Positions 32,979 to 41,846 of a DNA stretch of 64,000 bases are shown one piece after another; the first letter of the stretch is position 1; every line of letters starts with the position of its first letter. The notes below the pieces were generated by a model that had not been told where the DNA came from, ran no database searches, and saw only the letters and a program-made list of their open reading frames with translations. This stretch comes from Myroides sp. JBRI-B21084 (GTDB lineage: Bacteria; Bacteroidota; Bacteroidia; Flavobacteriales; Flavobacteriaceae). The DNA lies in the NCBI RefSeq assembly GCF_030545015.1, contig NZ_CP120653.1, positions 1 to 64,000 on the forward strand, written 5' to 3'. Made by a program: the position numbers and the translations under genes.

Positions 32979-34973
32979 ATGAAAAAACAACAATTAAAAC
33001 TAAAAAAAATTAGCAACTATTTATTTTTAGCTGCATTGTTACTTAATACACCTACAAATGTATTTGCAACAAACACAAATTTTGTAACAATTGAACAAAA
33101 TAGTACAGATTTGCCAAAACCTGTTTATCAAAACGCAATGGGATCGTTCTTTGTGATGTTTAATAATTTAAATGTTTCAAATACAGATTTTTATTCGGGC
33201 ATTAACGCTTATTTTAATTTAGATACACAACATACTTTTGAAATTGTAAATAAAAAATTTGATACAGAAACAGGTTATACACATTACAGCTATCAACATT
33301 TTTACAACAACGTAAAAGTGCATGGAGATATGATTTTTGTACATGAAAAAAATGCTAAAATTACGCATATCAACGGTCAAATAGTTACTAATTTTAATGG
33401 TTTCAAAATTGAAAATCAACTTTCAAATGATAAGATAATTGCTATTGCTCAAGCTAATTTTGGTGCAACAGAAAATGTGATTCAAAGTGAAATTCAAAAC
33501 TATATATACAAACAACAAATAAACGAAAGTGTTGCTTTAAAAAATGTTGCTAAAGTTAATTTAAGCACATTAAAACCTTTAAAAAGTATCGATTTTCTTA
33601 TCGACGTTCAAACTGGTGAAATCATTAATCAAATTAGTAAATTGCACCATGCTGATACACCTAGTTCAAGTAATACTTTTTTTAGAGGTACAAAATCCAT
33701 TACAGTAGATTCGTACAACGGAAGCTACAGATTAAAAGACAATTTTAGAAATATACGCACTTTAAATGGTTCGCAACTAAATGGTTCTTTAAATAACGAC
33801 GGATCTTTTAGTGGATATACAGAGTACACCAACTCTACACCTAATTTTGGAATGAATAGTTTAAAACCAGCTGTTGAAGTGCATTGGGCAATTAAAGAAA
33901 CCTATGATTATTATAAAAATATTCATAACCGTTTAAGTTTTGATGGGAACAACCACATAATCCATAATTATTACGATGCAGGTAATCTTTTAGGAACTGA
34001 TGAAAATGCTGCTGCTTTTGATGAAGTAAGTGGAGGCACTGTATACAATGGAATGTTTTATGGGAAAGGTGGCTCATTAATGTACCCAGTAGTTGGTTTA
34101 GATGTTGTTGGACATGAATTTTCGCATATGGTTGTTAGTAGAAACGGTAATGGTGGTTTAGATTATGAAAACGAATCAGGCGCTATGAACGAATCGTTTG
34201 CAGATATTTTTGGAACTTCAATTGAATTCTTTGTAAACGATAATCCTAATTGGACAATTGGCGAAGGTTTATTTAAAAATAACACTACACCAAATTATTT
34301 TAGAAGTATGAGTAATCCCAATAGTGCGCCTTCGCAAATTGGATTACCTAATCAGCCTGATACATATAAAGGGACTTTTTGGCAAAAAACTACAAACAAT
34401 CCAAATGGTTCTAATGATTACGGCGGTGTACACATTAACAGCGGCGTTGGAAACCATTGGTTTTATTTATTAAGCATGGGCGGACAAGGAACTAACGATA
34501 TTGGAAACGTGTATTATGTAAACCCAATTACAATTAAAAAAGCCGAGAAAATAGCATATACAGCCTTAACAACTGGTTTATCACCATCGGCAACTTATTT
34601 AGATTTTTACAACGCATCACAAGCAGCAGCGGTTGCTTTATATGGTTCAAATTCTAACGAATGGGAACAAGTTGTAAACGCTTGGTACGCAGTAGGTATC
34701 GGTGCTAAAGCTGCATCAACTCCTGCATTTGAAATGCAAACAAAATTAAAAGTGTATCCAAATCCGGTTGAAAATGATTTACTTACAATAGAATCGGAAA
34801 TAGAAGGAAATGTAACTGTTGAAGTTTTTGATTTAACCGGTAAAAGTATTTTAAAACCAATTACACTTCAAAATAAAACCGTAATAAATACAGCAAGTTT
34901 AAAAGCGGGAATGTATATGCTAAAATTTAATTCAAATCTAGGGTCATATACTCAAAAATTAATAATAAAATAG
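32979..34973 (+). CDS. M4 (thermolysin-like) metallopeptidase with T9SS type A tail
   Basis: 664 residues. A signal peptide, then an FTP/PepSY propeptide region (about 90-210), then the M4 catalytic domain with zinc site HEFSH at 379-383, third ligand Glu in NESFADIFG, and VHINSGVGNHWFY with the transition-state His. The last about 75 residues (LKVYPNPVENDLLTIE to the SYTQKLIIK end) are a type IX secretion sorting domain. The protease is exported across the outer membrane and fits the peptide-using lifestyle seen at 0-4 kb. Confidence 0.94.
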   Translation: MKKQQLKLKKISNYLFLAALLLNTPTNVFATNTNFVTIEQNSTDLPKPVYQNAMGSFFVMFNNLNVSNTDFYSGINAYFNLDTQHTFEIVNKKFDTETGYTHYSYQHFYNNVKVHGDMIFVHEKNAKITHINGQIVTNFNGFKIENQLSNDKIIAIAQANFGATENVIQSEIQNYIYKQQINESVALKNVAKVNLSTLKPLKSIDFLIDVQTGEIINQISKLHHADTPSSSNTFFRGTKSITVDSYNGSYRLKDNFRNIRTLNGSQLNGSLNNDGSFSGYTEYTNSTPNFGMNSLKPAVEVHWAIKETYDYYKNIHNRLSFDGNNHIIHNYYDAGNLLGTDENAAAFDEVSGGTVYNGMFYGKGGSLMYPVVGLDVVGHEFSHMVVSRNGNGGLDYENESGAMNESFADIFGTSIEFFVNDNPNWTIGEGLFKNNTTPNYFRSMSNPNSAPSQIGLPNQPDTYKGTFWQKTTNNPNGSNDYGGVHINSGVGNHWFYLLSMGGQGTNDIGNVYYVNPITIKKAEKIAYTALTTGLSPSATYLDFYNASQAAAVALYGSNSNEWEQVVNAWYAVGIGAKAASTPAFEMQTKLKVYPNPVENDLLTIESEIEGNVTVEVFDLTGKSILKPITLQNKTVINTASLKAGMYMLKFNSNLGSYTQKLIIK

Positions 34974-34980
34974 TAAATTT

Positions 34981-35010
34981 AAAGGTTAACGCATAAGTTA
35001 ACCTTTTTTT
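34981..35010 (+). terminator. Terminator ending at the mgtC start codon
   Basis: AAAGGTTAAC/GTTAACCTTT perfect 10-base stem, 6-base loop, T7 that ends on the base before ATG 35011. It ends the protease transcript and leaves no separate leader for the next gene. Confidence 0.8.
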
Positions 35011-35676
35011 ATGGATTATAGTTTTATTACCGATTATTGGCAAATCGACGATTTATTTAAAGCAAGTTTATCGCTTATTGTTGGTATGCTTTTAGGTGCC
35101 GAACGAGAATTAAAAGATAAAGCAGCCGGTTTGCGTACCATTACTTTAATTTGCTTAGGTAGCACATTGTTTACCGTTTTATCTTATAAGTTAGGTTCGG
35201 GTACATCTGAAGATGCTACAAGAATAGCATCGTACATTGTAAGCGGAATAGGCTTTTTAGGTGCAGGTGTTATTTTTAAAGATGCCTTTACAGTTAATGG
35301 TTTAACAACAGCAAGTATCATATGGGTTGCTGCTGCTATTGGTATGAGTATTGGTTTTGGGCAATATTATACCGCCCTTACTTTTTTAATATTTAGCTTT
35401 TTAATTATTTATTTAGGAGGGTTAATTAATAAACGTTTTCTAGATAAAGTTGTTTTAAAGCATGTTGAAATTCAATTGGATAAGTTTTCTTATGCTGATA
35501 AATTAATCATTGAAAAAGATATGTATCAGTTTTGTAAACATATTGATGTTCGTCAAATTCAACAAAAAAATAACGTACTTATTTTAATTTACGACTGTAA
35601 AGTTTTTAAACATAAAATTAATGATTTAGAAGTTTATTTGGTAAATACTTCTAACATTCAAGGTTTTAAGATGTAA
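35011..35676 (+). CDS. MgtC/SapB-family membrane protein
   Basis: 221 residues. Four to five N-terminal helices with the MgtC signature GMLLGAERELKDKAAGLRTITLICLGSTLF and YIVSGIGFLGAGVIFKD, followed by a cytoplasmic ACT-like tail of about 70 residues. Family members affect magnesium homeostasis and F-ATPase. The ATG directly follows the T-run of a terminator, so expression needs read-through or a start inside the hairpin; the next in-frame ATG (residue 24) would cut into helix 1. Confidence 0.9.
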   Translation: MDYSFITDYWQIDDLFKASLSLIVGMLLGAERELKDKAAGLRTITLICLGSTLFTVLSYKLGSGTSEDATRIASYIVSGIGFLGAGVIFKDAFTVNGLTTASIIWVAAAIGMSIGFGQYYTALTFLIFSFLIIYLGGLINKRFLDKVVLKHVEIQLDKFSYADKLIIEKDMYQFCKHIDVRQIQQKNNVLILIYDCKVFKHKINDLEVYLVNTSNIQGFKM

Positions 35677-35677
35677 G

Positions 35678-36292
35678 TTATTTGTTTAAAGGGTAAATTT
35701 TATCATGTAACATTTTACAAACAGTTTCATGCCATTCGGTATTTAAAATACTTAAAACCATGGTGTCACGGCGAACCCCTGTTTTAGGGCAAACAGCGTT
35801 GCTTCGCAAAATACCATCAACCGTGCAGCCAATACTTAACAAAGCATTAATGCTTCTTAAATTTTCGGTATAGGCTCTAAACTCTACGCGTACCATATGC
35901 ATTTTTTCAAAAGCAAATTCTAGTAAAAGCCATTTACAGTTTTTGTTTACACCTGTGCCTTGGTGTTCTTTGCCATACCAAGTATATCCTAATTGCAAGC
36001 GGTTACTATCTAAAAAAATATCGCAATAACGTGTAGCACCAACAAATTTTTGCTTTCGTTTATCGTAAACGGCAAAAGTGTATTCTTTTTGGTCTAATCT
36101 TTTTTGAATAGCAATACCAATGTATTTATTTAAATTTTCGGGTGTATCACATTTTACCATAGAATATTCCCAAATTTCAGGTTCGTTTAGGGTATATTCT
36201 AAAAATTCATCGTAATGTTTTGCCGATAAAGGCTCAAGGCGTACAAAATCATTTTCTAAAATGTAGTCTTCGTTAAAATCGAAATTTATCAT
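35678..36292 (-). CDS. GNAT-family N-acetyltransferase (RimJ/RimL-like)
   Basis: 204 residues. VRLEPLSAKHYDEFLEYT opening, AcCoA site around YTWYGKEHQGTGVNKNCKWLLLEFAF and MVRVEFRAYTENLRSINALLSIGC typical of the RimJ/RimL branch, which acetylates ribosomal protein N-termini or small amines. Target unknown. It converges on mgtC with one base between the stops. Confidence 0.88.
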   Translation of the reverse strand: MINFDFNEDYILENDFVRLEPLSAKHYDEFLEYTLNEPEIWEYSMVKCDTPENLNKYIGIAIQKRLDQKEYTFAVYDKRKQKFVGATRYCDIFLDSNRLQLGYTWYGKEHQGTGVNKNCKWLLLEFAFEKMHMVRVEFRAYTENLRSINALLSIGCTVDGILRSNAVCPKTGVRRDTMVLSILNTEWHETVCKMLHDKIYPLNK

Positions 36293-36309
36293 TAAATGTT
36301 GGTAAAAGC

Positions 36310-36648
36310 TTAAGGTATGATACTTTTAAAGAAATTAGAACTGTTTGTGTCAAAATCAGTGTCTTGTAACAATTCTAAAGCGGTTTTGCTTATTAATTCA
36401 AAATCAGTTTTATGTAGTTGATTTTGAAAAAGATCGTTGTAAATATTACTAATTATTCCAAAAACGCCGTTTAATTCTTCGGGTTTTATTTCTTTATTTT
36501 TTGCAAATATAATCCTTAAAAATTTTGCAGCAACATATGCAGCAATTTCAATTGCAATTTCAGCAGATATTTCTTGTTTTTGGCTTTTATAGAACAATAA
36601 AGTTTCTAAATCGTTTTGTATTAGTTGTGCAATATTAGTTGAACTCAT
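36310..36648 (-). CDS. Hypothetical protein, 112 residues
   Basis: Not recognised. Soluble, acidic, all-helical, no signal. It lies 17 bases before the GNAT gene on the same strand, so both are probably co-transcribed. Hydrophobic residues repeat every three to four positions (EISAEIAIEIAAYVAAKFLRIIFA), which suggests a small helical bundle. Confidence 0.65.
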   Translation of the reverse strand: MSSTNIAQLIQNDLETLLFYKSQKQEISAEIAIEIAAYVAAKFLRIIFAKNKEIKPEELNGVFGIISNIYNDLFQNQLHKTDFELISKTALELLQDTDFDTNSSNFFKSIIP

Positions 36649-36662
36649 TAGGATTTAAGATT

Positions 36663-36690
36663 AAAAAAAAACCTGTTTTAAACAGGTTTT
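36663..36690 (-). terminator. Terminator after the FKBP-like gene
   Basis: AAAACCTGTTT/AAACAGGTTTT stem with a 1-base loop and a T9 run on the minus strand, 10 bases past the stop at 36700. Confidence 0.85.
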
Positions 36691-36699
36691 ATGTATTTA

Positions 36700-37662
36700 T
36701 TAATGACAATTTTTATCGAGATGTTTTTTTACAGATCCACCTTCACAAGAAGGAATTTCGTTAAAAGGGTAAATTTTCTGAACCATTTCGCCGTTTTCTT
36801 CAACTGTAAAAGTAATTTCTTGGCGTGTGGTGTATCCATCGCCGTCGTCGTCAATATCTATAAAATTAGCTTTGCCATCACCATCGGTATCATCATCCCA
36901 TAAATCGCCATTTTCATTTAAATCTTCATATTTATCTAAAATACCGTCGTTATCGTGATCAACTTCTTTATTAGCAATTAAAGTAATGTCAAATATAAGC
37001 GGTTCGTACTGACCAATTGTTCCATTTGCAGGCGCCGAACTAAAATAGCCCAATCCCGAAGGAATAAAAACAATTACACGACCAGGGTTTTCGTAAGTAT
37101 AAGTTCCATCTGGGTTTTCAATAATACCAGTTGCAGTTTTTACTTTTTGAAGTATTTGTCTGTAACCAGTAATAGTTTCGGTATAAGTTGAAAAAGAAGG
37201 GTACGCACTCCAAAACCCAAACGGATAGGTGTCAAAAATAGTTTGATCTAATTTATATCCAGTGTAAGCAGTAAACGCATTGTCATAAATATTCATATAG
37301 TTACCGCCACCTTCATTTACAACGATATAATATAATTTATACGACACATTATCGGTAAGTTTTTGCACTCCTTGATCGTTTGTATAATAAGGTAAATTAC
37401 TTACGTTAACTGATTGCAATTGATAGGTTGTTTGATTCCAAATTGCATTTGCATCATTAGGCTCAGTAGTGGTAAACTTTACACCATCGGCATTAATTTC
37501 AATGCTGTTTGATTTTAAAAAAGTTTCTATTTTGTTTATATCTTCGTTATATACTTCTTGGCGATCGCGCTCGGTAACTTTTGGGGTGTCATCATCTGGG
37601 TTACAGTTCCAAAAAAGTAAACTACCACTGCATAAAACAGCCAATGTAAAAAATCTTTTCAT
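36700..37662 (-). CDS. FKBP-type peptidyl-prolyl isomerase lipoprotein with calcium-repeat tail
   Basis: 320 residues. Lipobox at FWNC (Cys20). The FKBP domain spans about 100-232 with TGYKLDQTIFDTY, ITGYRQILQKVKTATG and RVIVFIPSGLGYFSS. After it comes a thrombospondin-3-like acidic stretch of calcium-binding repeats (DHDNDGILDKYED, DDDTDGDGKANFIDIDDDGDG) and a short tail with two Cys. It folds proteins in the periplasm. The calcium-repeat appendage is the unusual part. Confidence 0.88.
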   Translation of the reverse strand: MKRFFTLAVLCSGSLLFWNCNPDDDTPKVTERDRQEVYNEDINKIETFLKSNSIEINADGVKFTTTEPNDANAIWNQTTYQLQSVNVSNLPYYTNDQGVQKLTDNVSYKLYYIVVNEGGGNYMNIYDNAFTAYTGYKLDQTIFDTYPFGFWSAYPSFSTYTETITGYRQILQKVKTATGIIENPDGTYTYENPGRVIVFIPSGLGYFSSAPANGTIGQYEPLIFDITLIANKEVDHDNDGILDKYEDLNENGDLWDDDTDGDGKANFIDIDDDGDGYTTRQEITFTVEENGEMVQKIYPFNEIPSCEGGSVKKHLDKNCH

Positions 37663-37701
37663 TTTACTTATAAATTAATGGTGCAAGATACAATTTTCAT
37701 T

Positions 37702-37709
37702 TATTTTTG
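37702..37709 (+). promoter_or_regulatory. -7 element for the S4/methyltransferase/PRTase operon
   Basis: TATTTTTG, exact consensus, 32 bases before the ATG at 37742. Confidence 0.5.
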
Positions 37710-37741
37710 TTTATAAATTAACCCAAAATTATAATTTAAAC

Positions 37742-38143
37742 ATGCGTGTAGACAAATATTTGTGGTGTATTAGGGTGTACAAAACACGTAGTATTGCAAC
37801 CGATGCTATTAAAAAGGGGCATATAACGGTGAATAACCAGCAAGCAAAGGCTTCACGAGATGTTTTTGCTGGCGATAAAATTACAGTACGTAAAGATCAA
37901 ATTAATTATCAGTTTTTGGTTTTAGATATTCCACAGAATAGGGTAGGGGCCAAATTGGTTGATATGTATAGAAAAGACGAAACACCACCTGAAGCTTTTG
38001 AACATTTAGAACTTTTAAAACTTGCAAAAGAGCATTATCGTTTAAAAGGTGAAGGACGCCCAACTAAGAAAGATCGCCGTGATATTGATGATTATTTAGA
38101 TGAAGACGATTATTTTGAACAATTAAACAATGAAGCTAACTAA
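37742..38143 (+). CDS. S4-domain RNA-binding protein (Hsp15-like)
   Basis: 133 residues. MRVDKYLWCIRVYKTRSIATDAIKKGHITVNNQQAK is the S4 RNA-binding domain, and the C-terminal basic/acidic tail (LKLAKEHYRLKGEGRPTKKDRRDIDDYL) matches Hsp15/HslR. It binds stalled or dissociated 50S subunits carrying nascent chains. Its end overlaps the methyltransferase start by 14 bases. Confidence 0.9.
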   Translation: MRVDKYLWCIRVYKTRSIATDAIKKGHITVNNQQAKASRDVFAGDKITVRKDQINYQFLVLDIPQNRVGAKLVDMYRKDETPPEAFEHLELLKLAKEHYRLKGEGRPTKKDRRDIDDYLDEDDYFEQLNNEAN

Positions 38144-38711
38144 AGAATATTGGAGTAGTAGATATATTGAAAATAATATTCCTTGGGATGTTGGTGCAAT
38201 AACTACTCCCATAAAAACGTATATAGATCAATTAACTAACAAAGATTTAAAAATTTTAATTCCGGGTGTAGGTAGTGGGTACGAATTGACATATTTTTAT
38301 AATAATGGATTTACAAATGTGTATGGCTTAGATATATCTAATGAACCAATTAATGTTTTTAAAAAAAACAATCCGCATTTTCCAGAAAATCAATTAATAG
38401 TAGATGATTTTTTTAATCACAACCAAACCTATGATTTAATAATAGAACAAACTTTTTTTTGTGCGTTAACACCAGATTTAAGACCTTTGTATGCAGCTAA
38501 AATGAACCAATTGTTAAAAAACAATGGAAAATTAGTGGGGTTGCTTTTTGCTTTTCCATTAACCAAACAAGGTCCGCCTTTTGGGGGAAGTATTAAAGAA
38601 TATGAAAGTTTATTTACACCGCATTTTTCAATAAATACTCTTGAAATATGCTATAATTCTATAAAACCACGAGAAAAAAACGAATTATTTATTCAATTTA
38701 AAAAAATATAA
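38130..38711 (+). CDS. TPMT-family class I SAM methyltransferase
   Basis: 193 residues. EYWSSRYIENNIPWDVG opening and motif I as ILIPGVGSGYELTYF are those of thiopurine S-methyltransferase-like proteins, followed by VYGLDISNEPINVF and IIEQTFFCALTPDLR. Substrate unknown; bacterial relatives detoxify selenium or tellurium compounds. It overlaps the S4 gene by 14 bases and the next gene by one (TAATG). Confidence 0.88.
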   Translation: MKLTKEYWSSRYIENNIPWDVGAITTPIKTYIDQLTNKDLKILIPGVGSGYELTYFYNNGFTNVYGLDISNEPINVFKKNNPHFPENQLIVDDFFNHNQTYDLIIEQTFFCALTPDLRPLYAAKMNQLLKNNGKLVGLLFAFPLTKQGPPFGGSIKEYESLFTPHFSINTLEICYNSIKPREKNELFIQFKKI

Positions 38712-39208
38712 TGAGCCAAAATATCATATTAAACCAACATCAAATTCAACAAATAACCAAGCGTATTGCCTACCAAATTTACGAAACTTTTGTAGATGAA
38801 ACCGAAATTGTAATTGCAGGTATTGCCAATAGCGGTTATATTTTTGCACAGAAAATTAGTGCTGAAGTTGAAAAAATATCTAATTTAAAAGTGGTTTTAG
38901 GTAAAGTTGAAGTTAATAAACAAAACCCACTTGAAGCTGTTAAAACAGATTTAGAAAAAGTAAATTACGAAAACAAATCTATAGTTTTAGTTGATGACGT
39001 AATGAATTCGGGTGCAACTTTAATTTACGGAGTTAAATATTTTTTAGATGTGCCTTTAAAGAAATTTAAAACAGCAGTTTTAATTGATAGAAACCATAAA
39101 AAATACCCTGTAAAGGCCGATTTTAAAGGAATTTCATTATCAACATCAAGTTTAGAACATATACAAGTTGTTTTTAATAATACAGAAGAATATGCTTATT
39201 TAAGCTAA
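38711..39208 (+). CDS. Phosphoribosyltransferase family protein (PyrR-like)
   Basis: 165 residues. The PRPP-binding motif IVLVDDVMNSGAT (about residues 95-107) and the upstream IAGIANSGYIFAQKI hood region define a type I PRTase. It resembles PyrR and uracil/purine PRTases; base specificity cannot be read from sequence. It starts within the stop of the methyltransferase gene and ends the operon. Confidence 0.87.
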   Translation: MSQNIILNQHQIQQITKRIAYQIYETFVDETEIVIAGIANSGYIFAQKISAEVEKISNLKVVLGKVEVNKQNPLEAVKTDLEKVNYENKSIVLVDDVMNSGATLIYGVKYFLDVPLKKFKTAVLIDRNHKKYPVKADFKGISLSTSSLEHIQVVFNNTEEYAYLS

Positions 39209-39211
39209 TAA

Positions 39212-39252
39212 AAACAAAAAGCGCAATCATAATTAGATTACGCTTTTTGTTT
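39212..39252. terminator. Bidirectional terminator
   Basis: AAACAAAAAGCG/CGCTTTTTGTTT arms with an inner AATC/GATT extension, between convergent stops at 39208 and 39251. Confidence 0.8.
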
Positions 39253-41176
39253 ATTTTACTTCTCTTACAACTTCTACCCAACCGGTTTTTACACCATTAA
39301 GTGTTACTACACTGTAAAAATAGGTGCCCGATGGTAATAAACCGCCATTATTGGTTTGTCCGTTCCATTCATTGGTATATCCAACACCATGTGAGTAAAC
39401 CAAACTGCCTAATCTGTTAAAAATATCTAATTTAGCAACACCAAAAGGAGTTAAATCCCAATAATCGTTTTGGCCGTCGCCGTTTGGCGATATCCCTTTT
39501 GGTATCATACAATCATTATTGTAAACTGTGAAAGCTGTTTCATATGTACACGAATTAAAATCGGGATAATCTGGGTTTACAAACAAACTGTTTCCGTAAA
39601 TATAAATGGTTCTTCTTCCATAAATTACAGCATCTTTTGTATACGGTTTTAATAATGTACCCTTACCGTTTGGTTCGGTAAAATAATTGTAACCTAACGG
39701 AAGTGGTTCTAAAATATAAGGATCACATGCTGTGTTGTATAAATCTTTTTTAGTGACTCTTTGTTTAGAATCTAAATAAAGTTCAGAAACAATAAAACAT
39801 CCTTTTAAATTTTCAATTCTTACAAAAACGGTTTCTTGTGTGTTAAATGCAACCTTGTAATTTGTAGCTTGTGTTATAGGATTTATTTTTTCAATTGCGT
39901 TATTTAAAGTGTTGTAAAAAGTAATTTCAAAATCGCTTTTTACTTGCCCTTCTATAAAATAATCAATACTTTCTTCTAAATTATAAACCAATCCATCGGC
40001 TTGTTCTTTTGCACAAAATTCAGAATAATCCATTTTTTTAGGTGGAAAATTAAGTGTATCTACAATTAATTTTAAAGGGGCTATAAACGGACATTTGCCA
40101 TTTGTTGTTATTTGTACATATATGGTTTTATCTTTAGATAAATAGTTTTTTGGATTTGCAATATTGTTTGGTGCATCGTTTAACGCATCTTGTTCGCTTT
40201 CATAATATTTGTAAGTAATGGCAGCGGTGTTTATATTGTTAATAAAGGGTTCAATAGATGTTAAATCAAAGTATTCGTTTTTGGTTTGATCAAAATCACA
40301 TACTTCAATTTCTAAATTGGTTAATGGTAAATTAGCTACCTCGTTTACAATAAAATTAATTTCGGTAACGCGGGCTAATAACCCATTAGCGCGTTTAAAA
40401 CGTGCGTAAATTGTTTTTGGACTATTTGCTGTAGAAACTACATAAGGTGATTGAAGATAATTTGATGAAAACAGATTGTTTGCATCGGCTTGATTTTCAA
40501 AAAAATCTATAGTAAAGGTTTTATTAATATTGTTAATTTCATCTTTAATTGCGTTTAAATCAAAACTTTCTACACCATCTCTATCCCAGTCACACACTTC
40601 GTATGTTTTACCAATTACACTGCAATTTAAAACAGCATCACCACCAAAAGATAAATCGTAATTAACAACAGAACTTTCCCAATGGTCAATTGCAATTAAA
40701 ATACCATCGCCAGGAACCACATCATACCAACGTACCATACCTGGAATAACACCTGTATTGGGCGGTGCAGCACCTGGAACTTCACAAAGTTGGGTAGGTT
40801 CAAGCAATGATAAACCAACATCGTAAATGTTAACTCCAATTACGGTATTTTGCGATCCGCGATCACTTGGTCCTAAATTAGCAAAATTAGGGTTTAACCA
40901 CGATGCAAAATCAAAATCAACATTTGCGTTTGGCGTAACAGTAAATGTAAAGGTAGTACCCGATTCAATTTCTACATAATATAAAGTTATTGCACTTGAT
41001 AAAGGTAAAAAAGCACTACACGATGTGTACAAGTTGTTATACACATTTGTTGTTGGGGTTTTGCCTGGAACAGTTTGGTTAGAACATAAATTAATAACAT
41101 GAGCAGGATTTATGGTTTGCCCAAAACCTAAACTAAACCCTAATAAAATAAGTAAAAGTGTAATTTTTAGCTTCAT
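39251..41176 (-). CDS. Large secreted protein with T9SS type B (gliding-motility-associated) C-terminus
   Basis: 641 residues. A signal peptide (LLLILLGFSLGFG), repeated beta-sandwich modules each with a conserved CD.D or FC segment (CDWDRDGVESFDL, CDFDQTKNEYFDL, FCAKEQADGLVYNL), then the CHU_C/type B sorting domain: PKGISPNGDGQNDYWDL and LPSGTYFYSVV. It is secreted through the outer membrane and probably surface-attached. Specific role unknown, often adhesive or gliding-related. Confidence 0.9.
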   Translation of the reverse strand: MKLKITLLLILLGFSLGFGQTINPAHVINLCSNQTVPGKTPTTNVYNNLYTSCSAFLPLSSAITLYYVEIESGTTFTFTVTPNANVDFDFASWLNPNFANLGPSDRGSQNTVIGVNIYDVGLSLLEPTQLCEVPGAAPPNTGVIPGMVRWYDVVPGDGILIAIDHWESSVVNYDLSFGGDAVLNCSVIGKTYEVCDWDRDGVESFDLNAIKDEINNINKTFTIDFFENQADANNLFSSNYLQSPYVVSTANSPKTIYARFKRANGLLARVTEINFIVNEVANLPLTNLEIEVCDFDQTKNEYFDLTSIEPFINNINTAAITYKYYESEQDALNDAPNNIANPKNYLSKDKTIYVQITTNGKCPFIAPLKLIVDTLNFPPKKMDYSEFCAKEQADGLVYNLEESIDYFIEGQVKSDFEITFYNTLNNAIEKINPITQATNYKVAFNTQETVFVRIENLKGCFIVSELYLDSKQRVTKKDLYNTACDPYILEPLPLGYNYFTEPNGKGTLLKPYTKDAVIYGRRTIYIYGNSLFVNPDYPDFNSCTYETAFTVYNNDCMIPKGISPNGDGQNDYWDLTPFGVAKLDIFNRLGSLVYSHGVGYTNEWNGQTNNGGLLPSGTYFYSVVTLNGVKTGWVEVVREVK

Positions 41177-41221
41177 AAAAGTTTTATTTCATCCCTAAAT
41201 GTAGTTAAAATAGTTAAATAA

Positions 41222-41737
41222 TTAATGTTTTTTTTTAATTATTGATAAAATTTCGTTGCAAATTAATGAAATTTCTTTGTTGTTACAGTCTATGGTATGT
41301 TTTGCAAAATTGTAAAAATAACTGCGTTCAAAAACATGCTGGCCAATGAAATTAGGTAAATCTTCGATGTTTTGAAGTAATGGACGAGTTGTGTTTTTTA
41401 ACCTACTAACCAACGTTGATACAGTTGCTTTAAGATAGAACGATTCAACCCCTTCATTTTGTAACCACAAATGATTGTTTGCATAACAAGGAGTACCGCC
41501 ACCCAAACTTAAAACAAATGTTTGGTTGCTGTTTAAAAGTTCGTTTAACCAAAAATGTTCCTGTTTTCTAAAATATATTTCTCCTTTTTGTTTAAATATT
41601 TGTTCTATACTTAGTTCTTCTTTATCTTCTATAAAAACATCTAAATCAATAAAAGGTACGTTTAAAAGAGTTGCTAACTGCTTGCCGATAGTGGTTTTTC
41701 CACTTGCCATATATCCAACTAAAACAATTTTGGTCAT
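41222..41737 (-). CDS. aroK: Shikimate kinase
   Basis: 171 residues, full length. Walker A GYMASGKTTIGKQLA, DLDVFIEDKEELSIEQIFKQKGEIYFRKQE (shikimate-binding Asp and Arg), VLSLGGGTPCY and the lid TRPLL. It phosphorylates shikimate in aromatic amino-acid synthesis. No exact -7 element is found; TACTTTTA at 41762-41769 is one mismatch away. Confidence 0.94.
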   Translation of the reverse strand: MTKIVLVGYMASGKTTIGKQLATLLNVPFIDLDVFIEDKEELSIEQIFKQKGEIYFRKQEHFWLNELLNSNQTFVLSLGGGTPCYANNHLWLQNEGVESFYLKATVSTLVSRLKNTTRPLLQNIEDLPNFIGQHVFERSYFYNFAKHTIDCNNKEISLICNEILSIIKKKH

Positions 41738-41846
41738 AAAAATTTATTTAAAAGCAAAAAATAAAAGTACAACTTAATTAAAAAGGAATATACTATTAAA
41801 CCTAAAATTAAATTGCTATATTAGAAATTAGAAAAAAAGTACGTTT

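Noticed and set aside
38130..38143. Possible frameshift joining the S4 and methyltransferase genes
   Set aside because: Both proteins are full length with intact ends; the 14-base overlap is ordinary operon packing.
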